Below the pieces are notes generated by a model. That model searched no databases. It was not told where the DNA came from and saw only the letters and a list, made by a program, of their open reading frames with translations. The translations under genes were made by a program, and so were the position numbers. Of a stretch of 64,000 bases of DNA, positions 8,917 through 17,356 are shown piece by piece (the stretch's first letter is position 1; each line of letters starts with the position of its first letter). Source of the stretch: Kitasatospora sp. A2-31 (GTDB taxonomy: Bacteria > Actinomycetota > Actinomycetes > Streptomycetales > Streptomycetaceae); the NCBI RefSeq assembly GCF_022288725.1, contig NZ_JAKNTA010000001.1, positions 558,899 to 622,898 on the forward strand. The letters run 5' to 3'.

Positions 8917-9423
8917 TCAGGCGGTCAGCGAGCGGGCCATCCAGATGTCGTCCACGTACGCGCCGTCGATCAGGAACTCCTCGGCGAGCGAGCCCTCGAC
9001 GACGAATCCGCAGGACTCGTAGAGGCGACGGGCCGGGGCGTTGTGGCCCAGCACCCGCAGGGTGATCCGGCGGGCGCCGTCCGCCTCGGCCGCCGCGCAG
9101 GCGGCCTCGACCAGCGCCCGGCCGATCCCCCGGCCGCGGGCCTCGGCCCCGACCGCCAGGCCCTGGATCTGCCGCACGTGCCGGTTGCTGGCCAGCGGCG
9201 TGGGCGGGACCACCCGGATGTAGCCGACGAGCCGACCGTCGAGCCGGGCGATCAGGAACTGGTCCGGGGTGTGGCGCTCGTCGAAGACGCTGTGGTCCTC
9301 GGCGGGCTGCGGCGAGACGTCGCTCAGCCAGGACCACGCGGCACGGTTGAGCTCGGAGAGCTCCTTCTCGTCCGCAGCCTGCGCGGGGCGGATGATCAGA
9401 TCTTCGGCGTGCATGCGCGCCAT
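8917..9423 (-). CDS. GNAT family N-acetyltransferase
   Basis: The 168-residue product has the GNAT fold signature. LIARLDGRLVGYIRVV gives the beta-strand core, and QIQGLAVGAEARGRGIGRALVEAA contains the acetyl-CoA pyrophosphate loop R-G-x-G-I-G. ALRVLGHNAPARRLYESCGF follows as the usual C-terminal part. The substrate cannot be deduced. ATG 9423 or ATG 9414 could start translation; neither has a strong ribosome site, and homology normally begins at MHAEDLIIRP (9414). It is divergent from the epimerase gene at 9549. Confidence 0.85.
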   Translation of the reverse strand: MARMHAEDLIIRPAQAADEKELSELNRAAWSWLSDVSPQPAEDHSVFDERHTPDQFLIARLDGRLVGYIRVVPPTPLASNRHVRQIQGLAVGAEARGRGIGRALVEAACAAAEADGARRITLRVLGHNAPARRLYESCGFVVEGSLAEEFLIDGAYVDDIWMARSLTA

Positions 9424-9548
9424 GCTAGTCAGCGCCGCCCGGGCCGGATACGGAATTTCCGCCACCGCCCCGCTCCCGACGGGCCCTTCGGCCGGGACGC
9501 GCTCCCGGGCTGACCGGCAGGACCGTCCCGGGCTGCGAGGATGACCCC

Positions 9549-10454
9549 ATGCGAATCGCGGTCACAGGCTCCACGGGATTGATCGGCACGGCGCTCGTCG
9601 GCTCGCTGCTGGCGGACGGCCACGAGGTGGTCCGGCTGGTCCGGCACAGGTCCAGGACCGGCCCGCAGCCGGACGGGACCACGGCGATCGGCTGGAACCC
9701 GTTGCTCGGCCAGGTCGACCGGGACGGTCTGGCCGGCGTGGACGCGGCGGTGCACCTGGCGGGGGCCGGGGTCGGCGACCACCGGTGGTCGGACTCCTAC
9801 AAGCGCGAGATCCGGGAGAGCCGGGTGCTCGGCACCGAGACGCTGGCCGTCGCCCTGGCCGAGCTGAAGGAGCCGCCGAAGGTTCTGGTCAGCGCTTCGG
9901 CGGTGGGCTGGTACGGCCAGACCGGGGACGCGGTGGTCGACGAGGACTCGCCCGCCGGGGACGACTTCCTGGCCGAGGTCTGCGTCGAGTGGGAGGCCGC
10001 CGCGCGCCCCGCCGAGCGGGCCGGGATCCGGGTGGTCCACCCGCGCACCGGGCTGGTGCTCTCCGCCGCGGGCGGCGCCGGCGGCCGGCTCTTCCCGTTG
10101 TTCAAGCTCGGCCTCGGCGGGCGGCTCGGCGACGGCCGGCAGTACTGGAGCTTCATCTCGCTGGCCGACGAGGTCGCGGCGCTGCGGTTCCTGATCGACC
10201 GGGAGGACCTCGGCGGCGCCTTCAACCTCACGGCGCCGGAGCCGGTGACCAACGCCGAGCTGACGGCGGCCATCGGGCGGGTGCTGAACCGGCCGACACC
10301 GTTCCCGGTGCCGGCTGCCGTGCTCAAGGGGGTGCTCGGCGAGCTGGCCGTCGAGGTGATCGGCAGCCACCGGGTGGTGCCGCGGCGACTGCTGGAGGCC
10401 GGCTTCCGGTTCCAGCACCCGGACGTCGACTCGGCGGTGCGGGCGGCGCTGTAG
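9549..10454 (+). CDS. TIGR01777 family epimerase-like oxidoreductase
   Basis: This 301-residue NAD(P)-dependent short-chain/epimerase-like protein begins MRIAVTGSTGLIGTALV, the GxxGxxG nucleotide-binding loop. It contains SASAVGWYGQTGD, which supplies the active-site tyrosine region, and a C-terminal DUF1731 domain (PTPFPVPAAVLKGVLGE to the end). This arrangement and length match the TIGR01777 (SDR39U1/YfcH) family, whose substrate is not known. It starts 125 bp from the divergent GNAT gene. The last bases of the gene, GGGCGGCGCTGTAGG, are repeated 33 bp downstream. Confidence 0.88.
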   Translation: MRIAVTGSTGLIGTALVGSLLADGHEVVRLVRHRSRTGPQPDGTTAIGWNPLLGQVDRDGLAGVDAAVHLAGAGVGDHRWSDSYKREIRESRVLGTETLAVALAELKEPPKVLVSASAVGWYGQTGDAVVDEDSPAGDDFLAEVCVEWEAAARPAERAGIRVVHPRTGLVLSAAGGAGGRLFPLFKLGLGGRLGDGRQYWSFISLADEVAALRFLIDREDLGGAFNLTAPEPVTNAELTAAIGRVLNRPTPFPVPAAVLKGVLGELAVEVIGSHRVVPRRLLEAGFRFQHPDVDSAVRAAL

Positions 10455-10993
10455 GGCCGCCGCCGGCACCGGCGGGCGGCGCTGTAGGACCGCCGGCGCG
10501 GGAGGCGGCGGATGCCGGTCCGCGCCGGGCCGGCGCACGCGTGCAAGGCCGACCCGCGCCGGGCCGGTGGGCGCAGCGGCGTACGTCAAGACGGCCACCG
10601 GGTGTACGCCGCGGCCGGCGCGCGTCCACGTGGGCGTCCGCGCCGGCCGGTGCGGGCCCGCGTACGCCCGCTACGGCATCTGCGCTGGCCAGGGGCATAT
10701 GCCGTGCGGGGTCGGGCGGGTCCCCGGAAGGGGGCGCACGGGAGCACACGGTGGGCGCGTCGCACGCCCCCGGTGACCGTGCGCGCCCGCCGACCCCCGA
10801 ACGCGGCCGATTGGGCGCACAGTCCGTGACCGCGCCCCCGTACCGTGCCGCCCAACCCTTCCCGGAGCCCGGATCCGGCCCGATGCACTTGTCTGACGCT
10901 CCTACTGACTGGGCATCACATGGTCGGACCGTGCCCGGCACCCCGCTGACCGCGTCGGCCGGAGCCCCGGGAACCCAGGGAGGGAGCACGCCA
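10455..10993. other. Intergenic region upstream of the FAD oxidoreductase
   Basis: No supported gene is visible in these 539 bp. A 22-bp imperfect direct repeat (10441-10462 and 10474-10495) copies the end of the epimerase gene including its TAG stop. The rest is very GC-rich with pyrimidine/purine-alternating CGCG tracts. Frames open across it show random Arg/Pro/Ala composition. A promoter for the downstream gene presumably lies within the last 150 bp. Confidence 0.5.
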
Positions 10994-12322
10994 GTGCCCA
11001 CGTACGACTTCATTCGCCGCGCCCGCCGACAGTCCGACCCGGACGTCGTCGTGGTGGGCGCCGGACTCGCGGGCCTGGCCGCCGCCCGCGTCCTCACCGG
11101 TCACGGCCTGAGCGTCCAGGTCCTGGAGGCCACGGACCGGGTCGGCGGCCGGATGGCCACCCGCGAGCTGGACGGCTTCCGGCTCGACCACGGCAGCCAG
11201 CTGCTCAACACCGCGTACCCCGAGCTGCGGCGGGTCCTCGACCTCGACCGCCTCGAACTGCGCCCGCTCGCCCCCGGCGTACTCGTGCACAGCGGCGGCC
11301 GCCGGTACCGCGCCGGCGACCCCCAGCTGCCCGCGGCCCGCCAGGCCACCACCCGGGCGCCGCTGGGCAGTCCGCTGGACCGGGCCCGGCTGGGCGGCTG
11401 GCTCGGCCGGCTGGCCAGCACCCCGGCGGGCCGGCTGCAGAGCCGACCGGAGACCACCACCGCCCGCGCGCTGGCCGAACGCGGTCCGGCACCGCGCGCG
11501 GTCGACGGCTTCCTGCGCCCGCTGCTCGCCACCCTGCTCAGCGACCCGGCCCTCGGCACCAGCAGCCGGATCGCCGACCTGGTCCTGCGCAGCTACGCGC
11601 GCGGACGGCTCTGTCTGCCCGCCGGCGGGATCGCGGCCGTGCCGGCCCAGCTGGCCGCCGCTCTCCCGGCGGCCACCGTGCGGACCGGAGTGGAGGTCAC
11701 CGCGATCGCCGCCGACGGCGTGGAGACCGCCGGGCACGGGCGGATCGGCGCCCAGGCCGTCGTGGTGGCGACCGGCGCGCGCTCGGCCGCCGAGCTGCTG
11801 CCGGGCCTGCGGGTGCCGGACTTCCACCCCGTCACGACCTACTACCACGCGGCCGACCGGACGCCGATCGGCGAGCCCGTCCTCCTGCTGGACGGCGACC
11901 GGCCGGGCGGACAACCGGCGCTGGTCTCGCACTCGGTGGTGCTCACCGAGCTGCACCCCTCGTACGCCCCCGCCGGGCAGGCGCTGATCGCCACCACGGT
12001 GCTCGGCCGGCGCTCGTTCGACGCCGGCGGGCCGGCCGCACTCGAACCGGCGGTGCGCGGGCGGCTGGCGGAGCTGTACGGCACGCCGACCGGGGGCTGG
12101 CAGTTCCTGAGCGTTCGGCACATCCCGGACGCGGTGCCGGCCATGCCGCCGCCGCACAACAGCCGGCGTCCGGTGCGCCTGCTGGCCGGGCTGTACGTCT
12201 GCGGCGACCACCGGGACACCAGCAGCACCCAGGGGGCCCTGGTGTCGGGCCGCCGGGCGGCGGAGGCCGTGGTCCGCGACCTCGGACTGCCGGTCGGCGC
12301 CGCCGAGGCGGCGGCGGCCTGA
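10994..12322 (+). CDS. FAD-dependent amine oxidase / protoporphyrinogen-oxidase-like protein
   Basis: The 442-residue protein has a dinucleotide-binding start, VVVVGAGLAGLAAARVL near residues 17-32, followed by EATDRVGGRMAT, the flavin amine oxidase consensus. Near the C-terminus, LYVCGDHRDTSSTQGALVSGRRAA is the second FAD contact motif. The middle is the variable substrate domain. Proteins of this type oxidise amines, carotenoid precursors or protoporphyrinogen, and the substrate here is unknown. GTG 10994 has AGGGAG seven bases upstream. It is a single-gene unit, with a possible hairpin terminator about 105 bp downstream. Confidence 0.85.
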   Translation: MPTYDFIRRARRQSDPDVVVVGAGLAGLAAARVLTGHGLSVQVLEATDRVGGRMATRELDGFRLDHGSQLLNTAYPELRRVLDLDRLELRPLAPGVLVHSGGRRYRAGDPQLPAARQATTRAPLGSPLDRARLGGWLGRLASTPAGRLQSRPETTTARALAERGPAPRAVDGFLRPLLATLLSDPALGTSSRIADLVLRSYARGRLCLPAGGIAAVPAQLAAALPAATVRTGVEVTAIAADGVETAGHGRIGAQAVVVATGARSAAELLPGLRVPDFHPVTTYYHAADRTPIGEPVLLLDGDRPGGQPALVSHSVVLTELHPSYAPAGQALIATTVLGRRSFDAGGPAALEPAVRGRLAELYGTPTGGWQFLSVRHIPDAVPAMPPPHNSRRPVRLLAGLYVCGDHRDTSSTQGALVSGRRAAEAVVRDLGLPVGAAEAAAA

Positions 12323-12849
12323 CGCCCTACCGGGCGGCGGTCCGGCGCGGCGCGGCCGGGTCGGTGCGGCCAGGTCGGCGCGGCCGGGCGCGGCGCGGCG
12401 GGCACGAGGCCGACTTCGCCGAGCTGCGCGGCGGCCCGCTCGGACGGGCGGGCCGCCGCGTGGCCGGTGGCCATGGTGCTCGCGCTCCGTCGCGGGCGCG
12501 CCGGTCGGCCCCGCCCGCCGAACGGCGCCTTCGCCAAACGGGCGCTCACCACCACCGCGCTCGGGACGATCCCGCCGATCCTGCGCGCCGCCGGGGAGCG
12601 GTCTCCCGTCCGGTCCGCCTTCCCGCGGCCGGCGCAGCGGTTGCGCGGGAACGTCCGCCCGCCGGCCGCCCAGGGCGACCGGCCGCCGCCGTCGGCGAAC
12701 GCCGAGCACTGTGGACCGGCGCGGCGGGCGCCGGCCAGGGTGCGCAGCGCCGAGTCCGCACCCCACACCCGACACCCGACACCCCACACGCCGCACCCGC
12801 GCCGCACCCGGCACCCGGCACCCCCGGCGCCCGGCACCGGCCGTCGCCG
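12323..12849. other. Convergent intergenic region with terminator and low-complexity repeats
   Basis: This 527-bp gap separates the FAD protein from the convergent regulator. It contains a 13-bp hairpin at 12427-12460 and, at about 12760-12840, a low-complexity run built from CACCCGACAC, CACCCCG and CACCCGG words. On the minus strand this run lies just downstream of the regulator stop. I see no credible coding sequence. Confidence 0.5.
12427..12460 (+). terminator. Possible terminator after the FAD oxidoreductase
   Basis: A perfect 13-bp stem (12427-12439 with 12448-12460) with an eight-base loop lies 105 bp after the stop. Its distance makes the assignment tentative. Confidence 0.5.
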
Positions 12850-14736
12850 TCAGATCACCCCCGACTGGCGAGCCGTCTCCTCGAAGGCACGGGCCACCGG
12901 GCTGCCGCGATAGGGCGTGAGGCGGCGGTGGAAGTCGCGGACGTACTCCAGCGAGCGGGCCGACCGCATCTCCCCCGCCGCCCGCAGCGCGTCGGTGGCC
13001 ATGGAGCAGGCCTCGTCGAGGTCGCCCATGCCGAGCCGGGCGGTGGCCAGCACCAGCCGGCAGAAGATCCGGCTCCGGGCGTAGGCGGGCGAGCGCAGCC
13101 GCAGCGACTTCTCGGCGTGCTGGGCCGAGGTGCGCCACTGCTGGAGGTCCCGGTAGCAGTGGGCGAACTCGTCGGAGAGCTGGGCCTCGTCGAAGTACCG
13201 CGCCCAGGAAGGGAGTTCGTCCCCGGATCGGGCCGCGGCCAGCGAGCGCTCGGCCCGCACCAGCGCGGTGGTGCAGGCCCGGACGTCGCCGAGCAGGCCG
13301 TGGCCGCGCGCCTCGGCGGCGTGCAGCAGCGCCTGGACGGTGGGTGGCACGGCGGTGCCCACCCCCTGCTGGGCCACCCGGGCCAGCTGGACGGCCTCCC
13401 GGCCGTGGCCGAGGTGCACCGCCTGCTGGCTCATCGTCACCAGGACGTACCCGCCGAGCGCACGGTCCCCCGCCGCCTGGGAGAGCCGCAGCGCCTGGAC
13501 GAAGTAGCGCTGGGCCAGGCCGTGGGCGGCGATGTCGAAGGACGTCCAGCCGGCGAGTCTGGTGAGGTCGGCGACCGCGCCGAACAGCGCCCGGCCGATC
13601 TGCTCGCCGTAGCGGCCGCGCAGCATCGGCTCCGCCTCGCTCTCCAGGTAGCGGACCAGTGCCTGGCGGGCGTGGCCTCCGCCGTAGGCGTGGTCCAGCG
13701 CACGGAAGAGGTCCCCCACCGCCCGGATGGCGGCGATGTCGCCCCGGCCGACGCGCAGCGCCGGGCGGGGCTCCCGGGCCGGGTCGGTGTACGGCGGCTC
13801 GACGGCCACCGGCGGGCGCCGGCTCTGGGTCGGGACCCGGCCGAGCGCCGTCCCTGCAGCGGCTCCGGTGGCGCCGGCGGCCGACCCGGGGACAGCTCCG
13901 GCGGCCCGCGCGGCCGGTGCCCCGGCCTGGCCGGAGACCGAGCGGGCCGCAGGCGCGGCGGAGGCGCCCGGCGCGGCGGCCGCGGGCGCACCGGCCGTCG
14001 CCGCGCCCGTGGCCGGCGGACCGGCTCCGTCGGGCCGGGGCAGGGTGGAGCCGTCGCGGGCGACCCGCTCGTCGGTCCGCCCGATCAGCCAGTCCCGGCT
14101 GGGGACGACCAGCCCGGCCGGGGTGAAGGCGATCCGGCGCAGCTCGGACTGCGGGCCGTTGTCCTTGCGCCACATGCTCGCCACGATGTCCACCGCTTCC
14201 TGCGGCGTCTCGGCGAACTCCAGGCCGGCGTAGACCGGCGCGCAGGCGTCCAGGCCGAGGTCCTGGGCGGTGAGGCGGCGGCCGAGCCGGCGGGTGAAGA
14301 CCTCGGCGATCAGCGCCGGGGTGGCCCCGCGCGGCTGCTGGCCGCGGAGCCATCGGGTCACCGAGGTCTTGTCGTACCGCAGGTCCAGGCCGTGTTCCAG
14401 GCCGAGCTGGTCGACCCGGCGGGCCAGGCCGGCGTGCGAGAAGCCGGCCTCCTCGATGAGCGCGGCGAGCTGGCCGTTCTGCGGCGACGGCCCGCCGTGG
14501 CCCGGCGCGGGCGGGGCGGCCACGGCCGCGCCGGGGCCGTCCGGGGCGGCCACCGCGCCCCGGTGCCGTTCGGGCGTGACGGACGTGGCCTGGGCGGGCA
14601 CCCGCAACTCGTCGGCGGTCGGGGCGTCGGGGGCGTCGGGGGCGTCCGGAAGGGTCCGGTCGACCGGACCTCGGTGCTGGTCGAGCGGGTCGAGCGGTCC
14701 GTACGCCGGGCTGTCGGTTGCAGGCAGTTGGGGCAT
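12850..14736 (-). CDS. Large HTH/TPR-type transcriptional regulator
   Basis: This 628-residue cytoplasmic protein has a disordered Pro/Ala/Asp-rich N-terminus (residues 1-85). A helix-turn-helix-like domain follows at about 88-150, with AALIEEAGFSHAGLARRV and KTSVTRWLRGQQPRG. After an Ala/Gly linker near 240-320 comes a long alpha-helical half with tetratricopeptide-like repeats (ALRLSQAAGDRALGGY, HAAEARGHGLLGDV and similar). This architecture occurs in several streptomycete developmental or antibiotic regulators; I cannot name an ortholog. It is divergent from the 3-hydroxybutyrate module, sharing a 309-bp promoter region, but its size and type suggest a broader role. ATG 14736 follows a GAGAGG site. 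Confidence 0.75.
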   Translation of the reverse strand: MPQLPATDSPAYGPLDPLDQHRGPVDRTLPDAPDAPDAPTADELRVPAQATSVTPERHRGAVAAPDGPGAAVAAPPAPGHGGPSPQNGQLAALIEEAGFSHAGLARRVDQLGLEHGLDLRYDKTSVTRWLRGQQPRGATPALIAEVFTRRLGRRLTAQDLGLDACAPVYAGLEFAETPQEAVDIVASMWRKDNGPQSELRRIAFTPAGLVVPSRDWLIGRTDERVARDGSTLPRPDGAGPPATGAATAGAPAAAAPGASAAPAARSVSGQAGAPAARAAGAVPGSAAGATGAAAGTALGRVPTQSRRPPVAVEPPYTDPAREPRPALRVGRGDIAAIRAVGDLFRALDHAYGGGHARQALVRYLESEAEPMLRGRYGEQIGRALFGAVADLTRLAGWTSFDIAAHGLAQRYFVQALRLSQAAGDRALGGYVLVTMSQQAVHLGHGREAVQLARVAQQGVGTAVPPTVQALLHAAEARGHGLLGDVRACTTALVRAERSLAAARSGDELPSWARYFDEAQLSDEFAHCYRDLQQWRTSAQHAEKSLRLRSPAYARSRIFCRLVLATARLGMGDLDEACSMATDALRAAGEMRSARSLEYVRDFHRRLTPYRGSPVARAFEETARQSGVI

Positions 14737-15045
14737 AGTCAGTCAACACCTCTCGGACGCCGCACCGGCTCCACCAGCACTTCGGCTGCCCGTGGCGGCG
14801 CCCCCTGTCGGGAATCGGCGTGAATGTAGCGAGCATTCGGGCGCTATGGGTGGTTCTGACCGAGCAATCCTCCGAACGGGTGAAGCATCGGCGCCCATTG
14901 TGGGGAAGCCAGGACAGGATGGGTTTGGCTCAGGACGGGGGAACCGACGTTCGGCCGTCATAGTGGTGACCACCACAGTCCACCCGGGTGCTGTAGCGGA
15001 CCACTCCATAGGAGCCGAGCCTTCGGATTCCTACCGTTCTCGGCC
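14737..15045. promoter_or_regulatory. Divergent promoter region between the HTH/TPR regulator and bdhA
   Basis: These 309 bp separate two divergent genes. A short palindrome, GTGGTGACCACCAC, lies near 14965-14978. The word TACCGT at about 15030-15035, 10 bases before the bdhA ATG, resembles a -10 box. No Shine-Dalgarno sequence precedes ATG 15046, so bdhA may be translated from a leaderless or nearly leaderless transcript. These are inferences from spacing only. Confidence 0.4.
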
Positions 15046-15807
15046 ATGGACACCACTTCAGCCCGCCCGCTGGACGGCCGCACGGCCCTGGTCACGGGCG
15101 CCGCCTCGGGCATCGGCCGGGCCTGCGCCGAGGCCTTCGCCGAGGCCGGCGCCCGGGTCTACGTCGTCGACCTCGCGGAAGGCCCGGCCCGCGAGCTCGC
15201 CGCGCGGATCGGCGGCACCGCGCTGGTCGCGGACCTCTCCGACCCGGAGGCGGTGGAGGCCCTGCCGGACGACGCCGACATCGTGGTCAACAACGCCGGC
15301 CTGCAGCACGTCGCGCCCGTGCACGAGTTCCCGGTCGACCGGTTCACCCTGATCCAGCGGGTGATGGTCGAGGCCCCGTTCCGGATCCTGCGCCGGACCC
15401 TCCCGCACATGTACGGGCAGGACTGGGGGCGGGTCGTCAACATCTCCTCCGTCCACGGCCTGCGCGCCAGCGCGTTCAAGTCGGCCTACGTCACCGCCAA
15501 GCACGCCCTGGAGGGGCTGAGCAAGACGGTCGCCCTGGAGGGCGCGCCCCACGGCGTCACCAGCAACTGCATCAACCCGGGGTACGTCCGCACCCCGCTG
15601 GTGGAGAAGCAGATCGCCGGCCAGGCCCTGGCCCACGGCATCCGCGAGGACGAGGTGGTGGAGCAGATCATGCTCGACCGCACCGCCGTGAAGCGCCTGA
15701 TCGAACCGGCCGAGGTGGCCGGGCTCGCCGTCTGGCTCTGCTCGACCCACGCCTCCTACATCACCGGCGCCAGCCTCGCCATCGACGGCGGCTGGACCGC
15801 GCACTGA
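15046..15807 (+). CDS. bdhA: 3-hydroxybutyrate dehydrogenase (SDR family)
   Basis: The 253-residue cytoplasmic SDR oxidises (R)-3-hydroxybutyrate to acetoacetate with NAD+. The NAD-binding GAASGIG is at residues 18-24. NISSVHGLRASAFKSAYVTAKHALEG carries the catalytic Ser and the pair Tyr148/Lys152; this SSVHGL...SAYVTAKHALEG context is characteristic of 3-hydroxybutyrate dehydrogenases rather than SDRs in general. Length is normal. A transporter gene follows after 34 bp, and a PucR-type regulator after that, suggesting a hydroxybutyrate or related acid utilisation module. Confidence 0.88.
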   Translation: MDTTSARPLDGRTALVTGAASGIGRACAEAFAEAGARVYVVDLAEGPARELAARIGGTALVADLSDPEAVEALPDDADIVVNNAGLQHVAPVHEFPVDRFTLIQRVMVEAPFRILRRTLPHMYGQDWGRVVNISSVHGLRASAFKSAYVTAKHALEGLSKTVALEGAPHGVTSNCINPGYVRTPLVEKQIAGQALAHGIREDEVVEQIMLDRTAVKRLIEPAEVAGLAVWLCSTHASYITGASLAIDGGWTAH

Positions 15808-15841
15808 GCGGCGCGACAGAAGGAACGAGGAAGAGGAACCC

Positions 15842-17230
15842 ATGACCGCCTCCGCACCCGCATCCGCCCCGGCGGCGGGCCGCTCACTCCCGAGAGTGGT
15901 GGCCGCCAGCCTGATCGGGACCACCATCGAGTGGTACGACTACTTTCTCTACGGAACAGCAGCCGCGCTCGTCTTCAACAAGCTGTTCTTCCCCACCAGC
16001 GATCCGCTGACCGGGACGCTGCTCTCCTTCCTCACCTATGCGATCGGCTTCGCCGCCCGGCCCCTGGGCGCCCTGGTCTTCGGGCACTTCGGGGACCGGA
16101 TCGGACGGAAGAAGCTGCTGGTGGTGAGCCTGCTGCTGATGGGCGGGTCGACCACGCTGATCGGCTGCCTGCCCACGTACGACTCGATCGGGGCGGCCGC
16201 ACCGGTCCTGCTGACGGCCCTGCGGCTGGTGCAGGGCTTCGCGCTCGGCGGCGAGTGGGGCGGCGCGGTGCTGCTGGTGTCGGAGCACGGGGACCAGCGG
16301 CGGCGCGGGTTCTGGGCGTCCTGGCCGCAGGGCGGCGCACCGGCGGGGAACCTGCTGGCGGCCGGCGTGCTCTCGCTGCTGACCACGGTGCAGTCGGACG
16401 CGACCTTCCTCGCCTGGGGCTGGCGGGTGCCGTTCCTGCTCTCCGCGGTGCTGGTCGGGGTCGGGATGTGGATCCGGCTGGCGGTGGACGAGTCGCCGCT
16501 GTTCCAGGAGGCCCTGGCGCGGGCCGAGGCGCGCAAGGGCGCGCAGGCCGAGGCCGAGCAGCCGCCGCTGGTCGCGGTGCTCCGGCACCACTGGCGCGAG
16601 GTGCTGGTGGCGATGGGCGCCCGGATGGCGGAGAACATCTCGTACTACGTGATGACCACGTTCGTCCTGGCCTACGCGGTGACGCACGTTCACCTGCCGA
16701 AGCAGACCGCTCTGAACGCGGTGCTGATCGCCTCGGCGGTCCAGTTCGCCCTGATCCCGGTCTTCGGGGCGCTCTCCGACCGGGTCGGGCGCAAGCCGGT
16801 GTACCTGGTCGGTGCGGTGGGCGTCGGGATCTGGGCCTTCGTCTTCTTCGGGCTGGTGGACACCGAGTCGTTCGGCGGGCTGGTGCTGGCGGTGACGGTC
16901 GGGCTGGTCTTCCACAGCGCGATGTACGCACCGCAGGCGGCGTTCTTCTCCGAGCTGTTCGCCACCCGGATGCGGTACTCGGGCGCCTCGATCGGCGCCC
17001 AGTTCGCCTCGGTCGCGGCCGGCGCGCCCGCGCCGCTGATCGCCACCGCGCTGCTGAAGGACCACGGCAGCTCGACGCCGATCTCGGTGTACGTGGCGAT
17101 CGCCGCCCTGATCACCGTGGGGGCCGTGCTCTGCGCCCGGGAGACCCGCGGCCGGGACCTCGCGGACGTTGGGACCGGGCCGGAGCCCGCCGAACAGGCG
17201 GCCGCGGTCGCGAAGACCGCCGCGGCCTGA
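15842..17230 (+). CDS. MHS-type MFS transporter (metabolite:H+ symporter)
   Basis: This 462-residue protein has about twelve hydrophobic segments and belongs to the metabolite:H+ symporter branch of the major facilitator superfamily (relatives ShiA, KgtP, ProP). The branch motifs are GTTIEWYDYFLYGTAAALVF at the N-terminus and GHFGDRIGRKK (cytoplasmic loop 2-3), followed by RLVQGFALGGEWGGAVLLVSEH. A second DRVGRK motif lies in the C-terminal half. ATG 15842 follows an AGAGGAA site. Its 34-bp distance from bdhA implies co-transcription; 3-hydroxybutyrate or another small organic acid is a plausible but untested substrate. Confidence 0.9.
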   Translation: MTASAPASAPAAGRSLPRVVAASLIGTTIEWYDYFLYGTAAALVFNKLFFPTSDPLTGTLLSFLTYAIGFAARPLGALVFGHFGDRIGRKKLLVVSLLLMGGSTTLIGCLPTYDSIGAAAPVLLTALRLVQGFALGGEWGGAVLLVSEHGDQRRRGFWASWPQGGAPAGNLLAAGVLSLLTTVQSDATFLAWGWRVPFLLSAVLVGVGMWIRLAVDESPLFQEALARAEARKGAQAEAEQPPLVAVLRHHWREVLVAMGARMAENISYYVMTTFVLAYAVTHVHLPKQTALNAVLIASAVQFALIPVFGALSDRVGRKPVYLVGAVGVGIWAFVFFGLVDTESFGGLVLAVTVGLVFHSAMYAPQAAFFSELFATRMRYSGASIGAQFASVAAGAPAPLIATALLKDHGSSTPISVYVAIAALITVGAVLCARETRGRDLADVGTGPEPAEQAAAVAKTAAA

Positions 17231-17356
17231 CGACCCCTCCCCGGCCCCTGCCCGCCACTCCCCCGGCGCCGGCGCTCGCCCCCTCGCGAGCGCCGGCCCG
17301 TCGCACCCCTGGCGTACCATCGCGCTTCCCGCTCACTGCGATTGGCGGCCCGCACC

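Noticed and set aside
14965..14978. GTGGTGACCACCAC as an operator for bdhA
   Set aside because: Arms are only five bases and such GC-rich near-palindromes are frequent in this genome; without a second copy it is not convincing.
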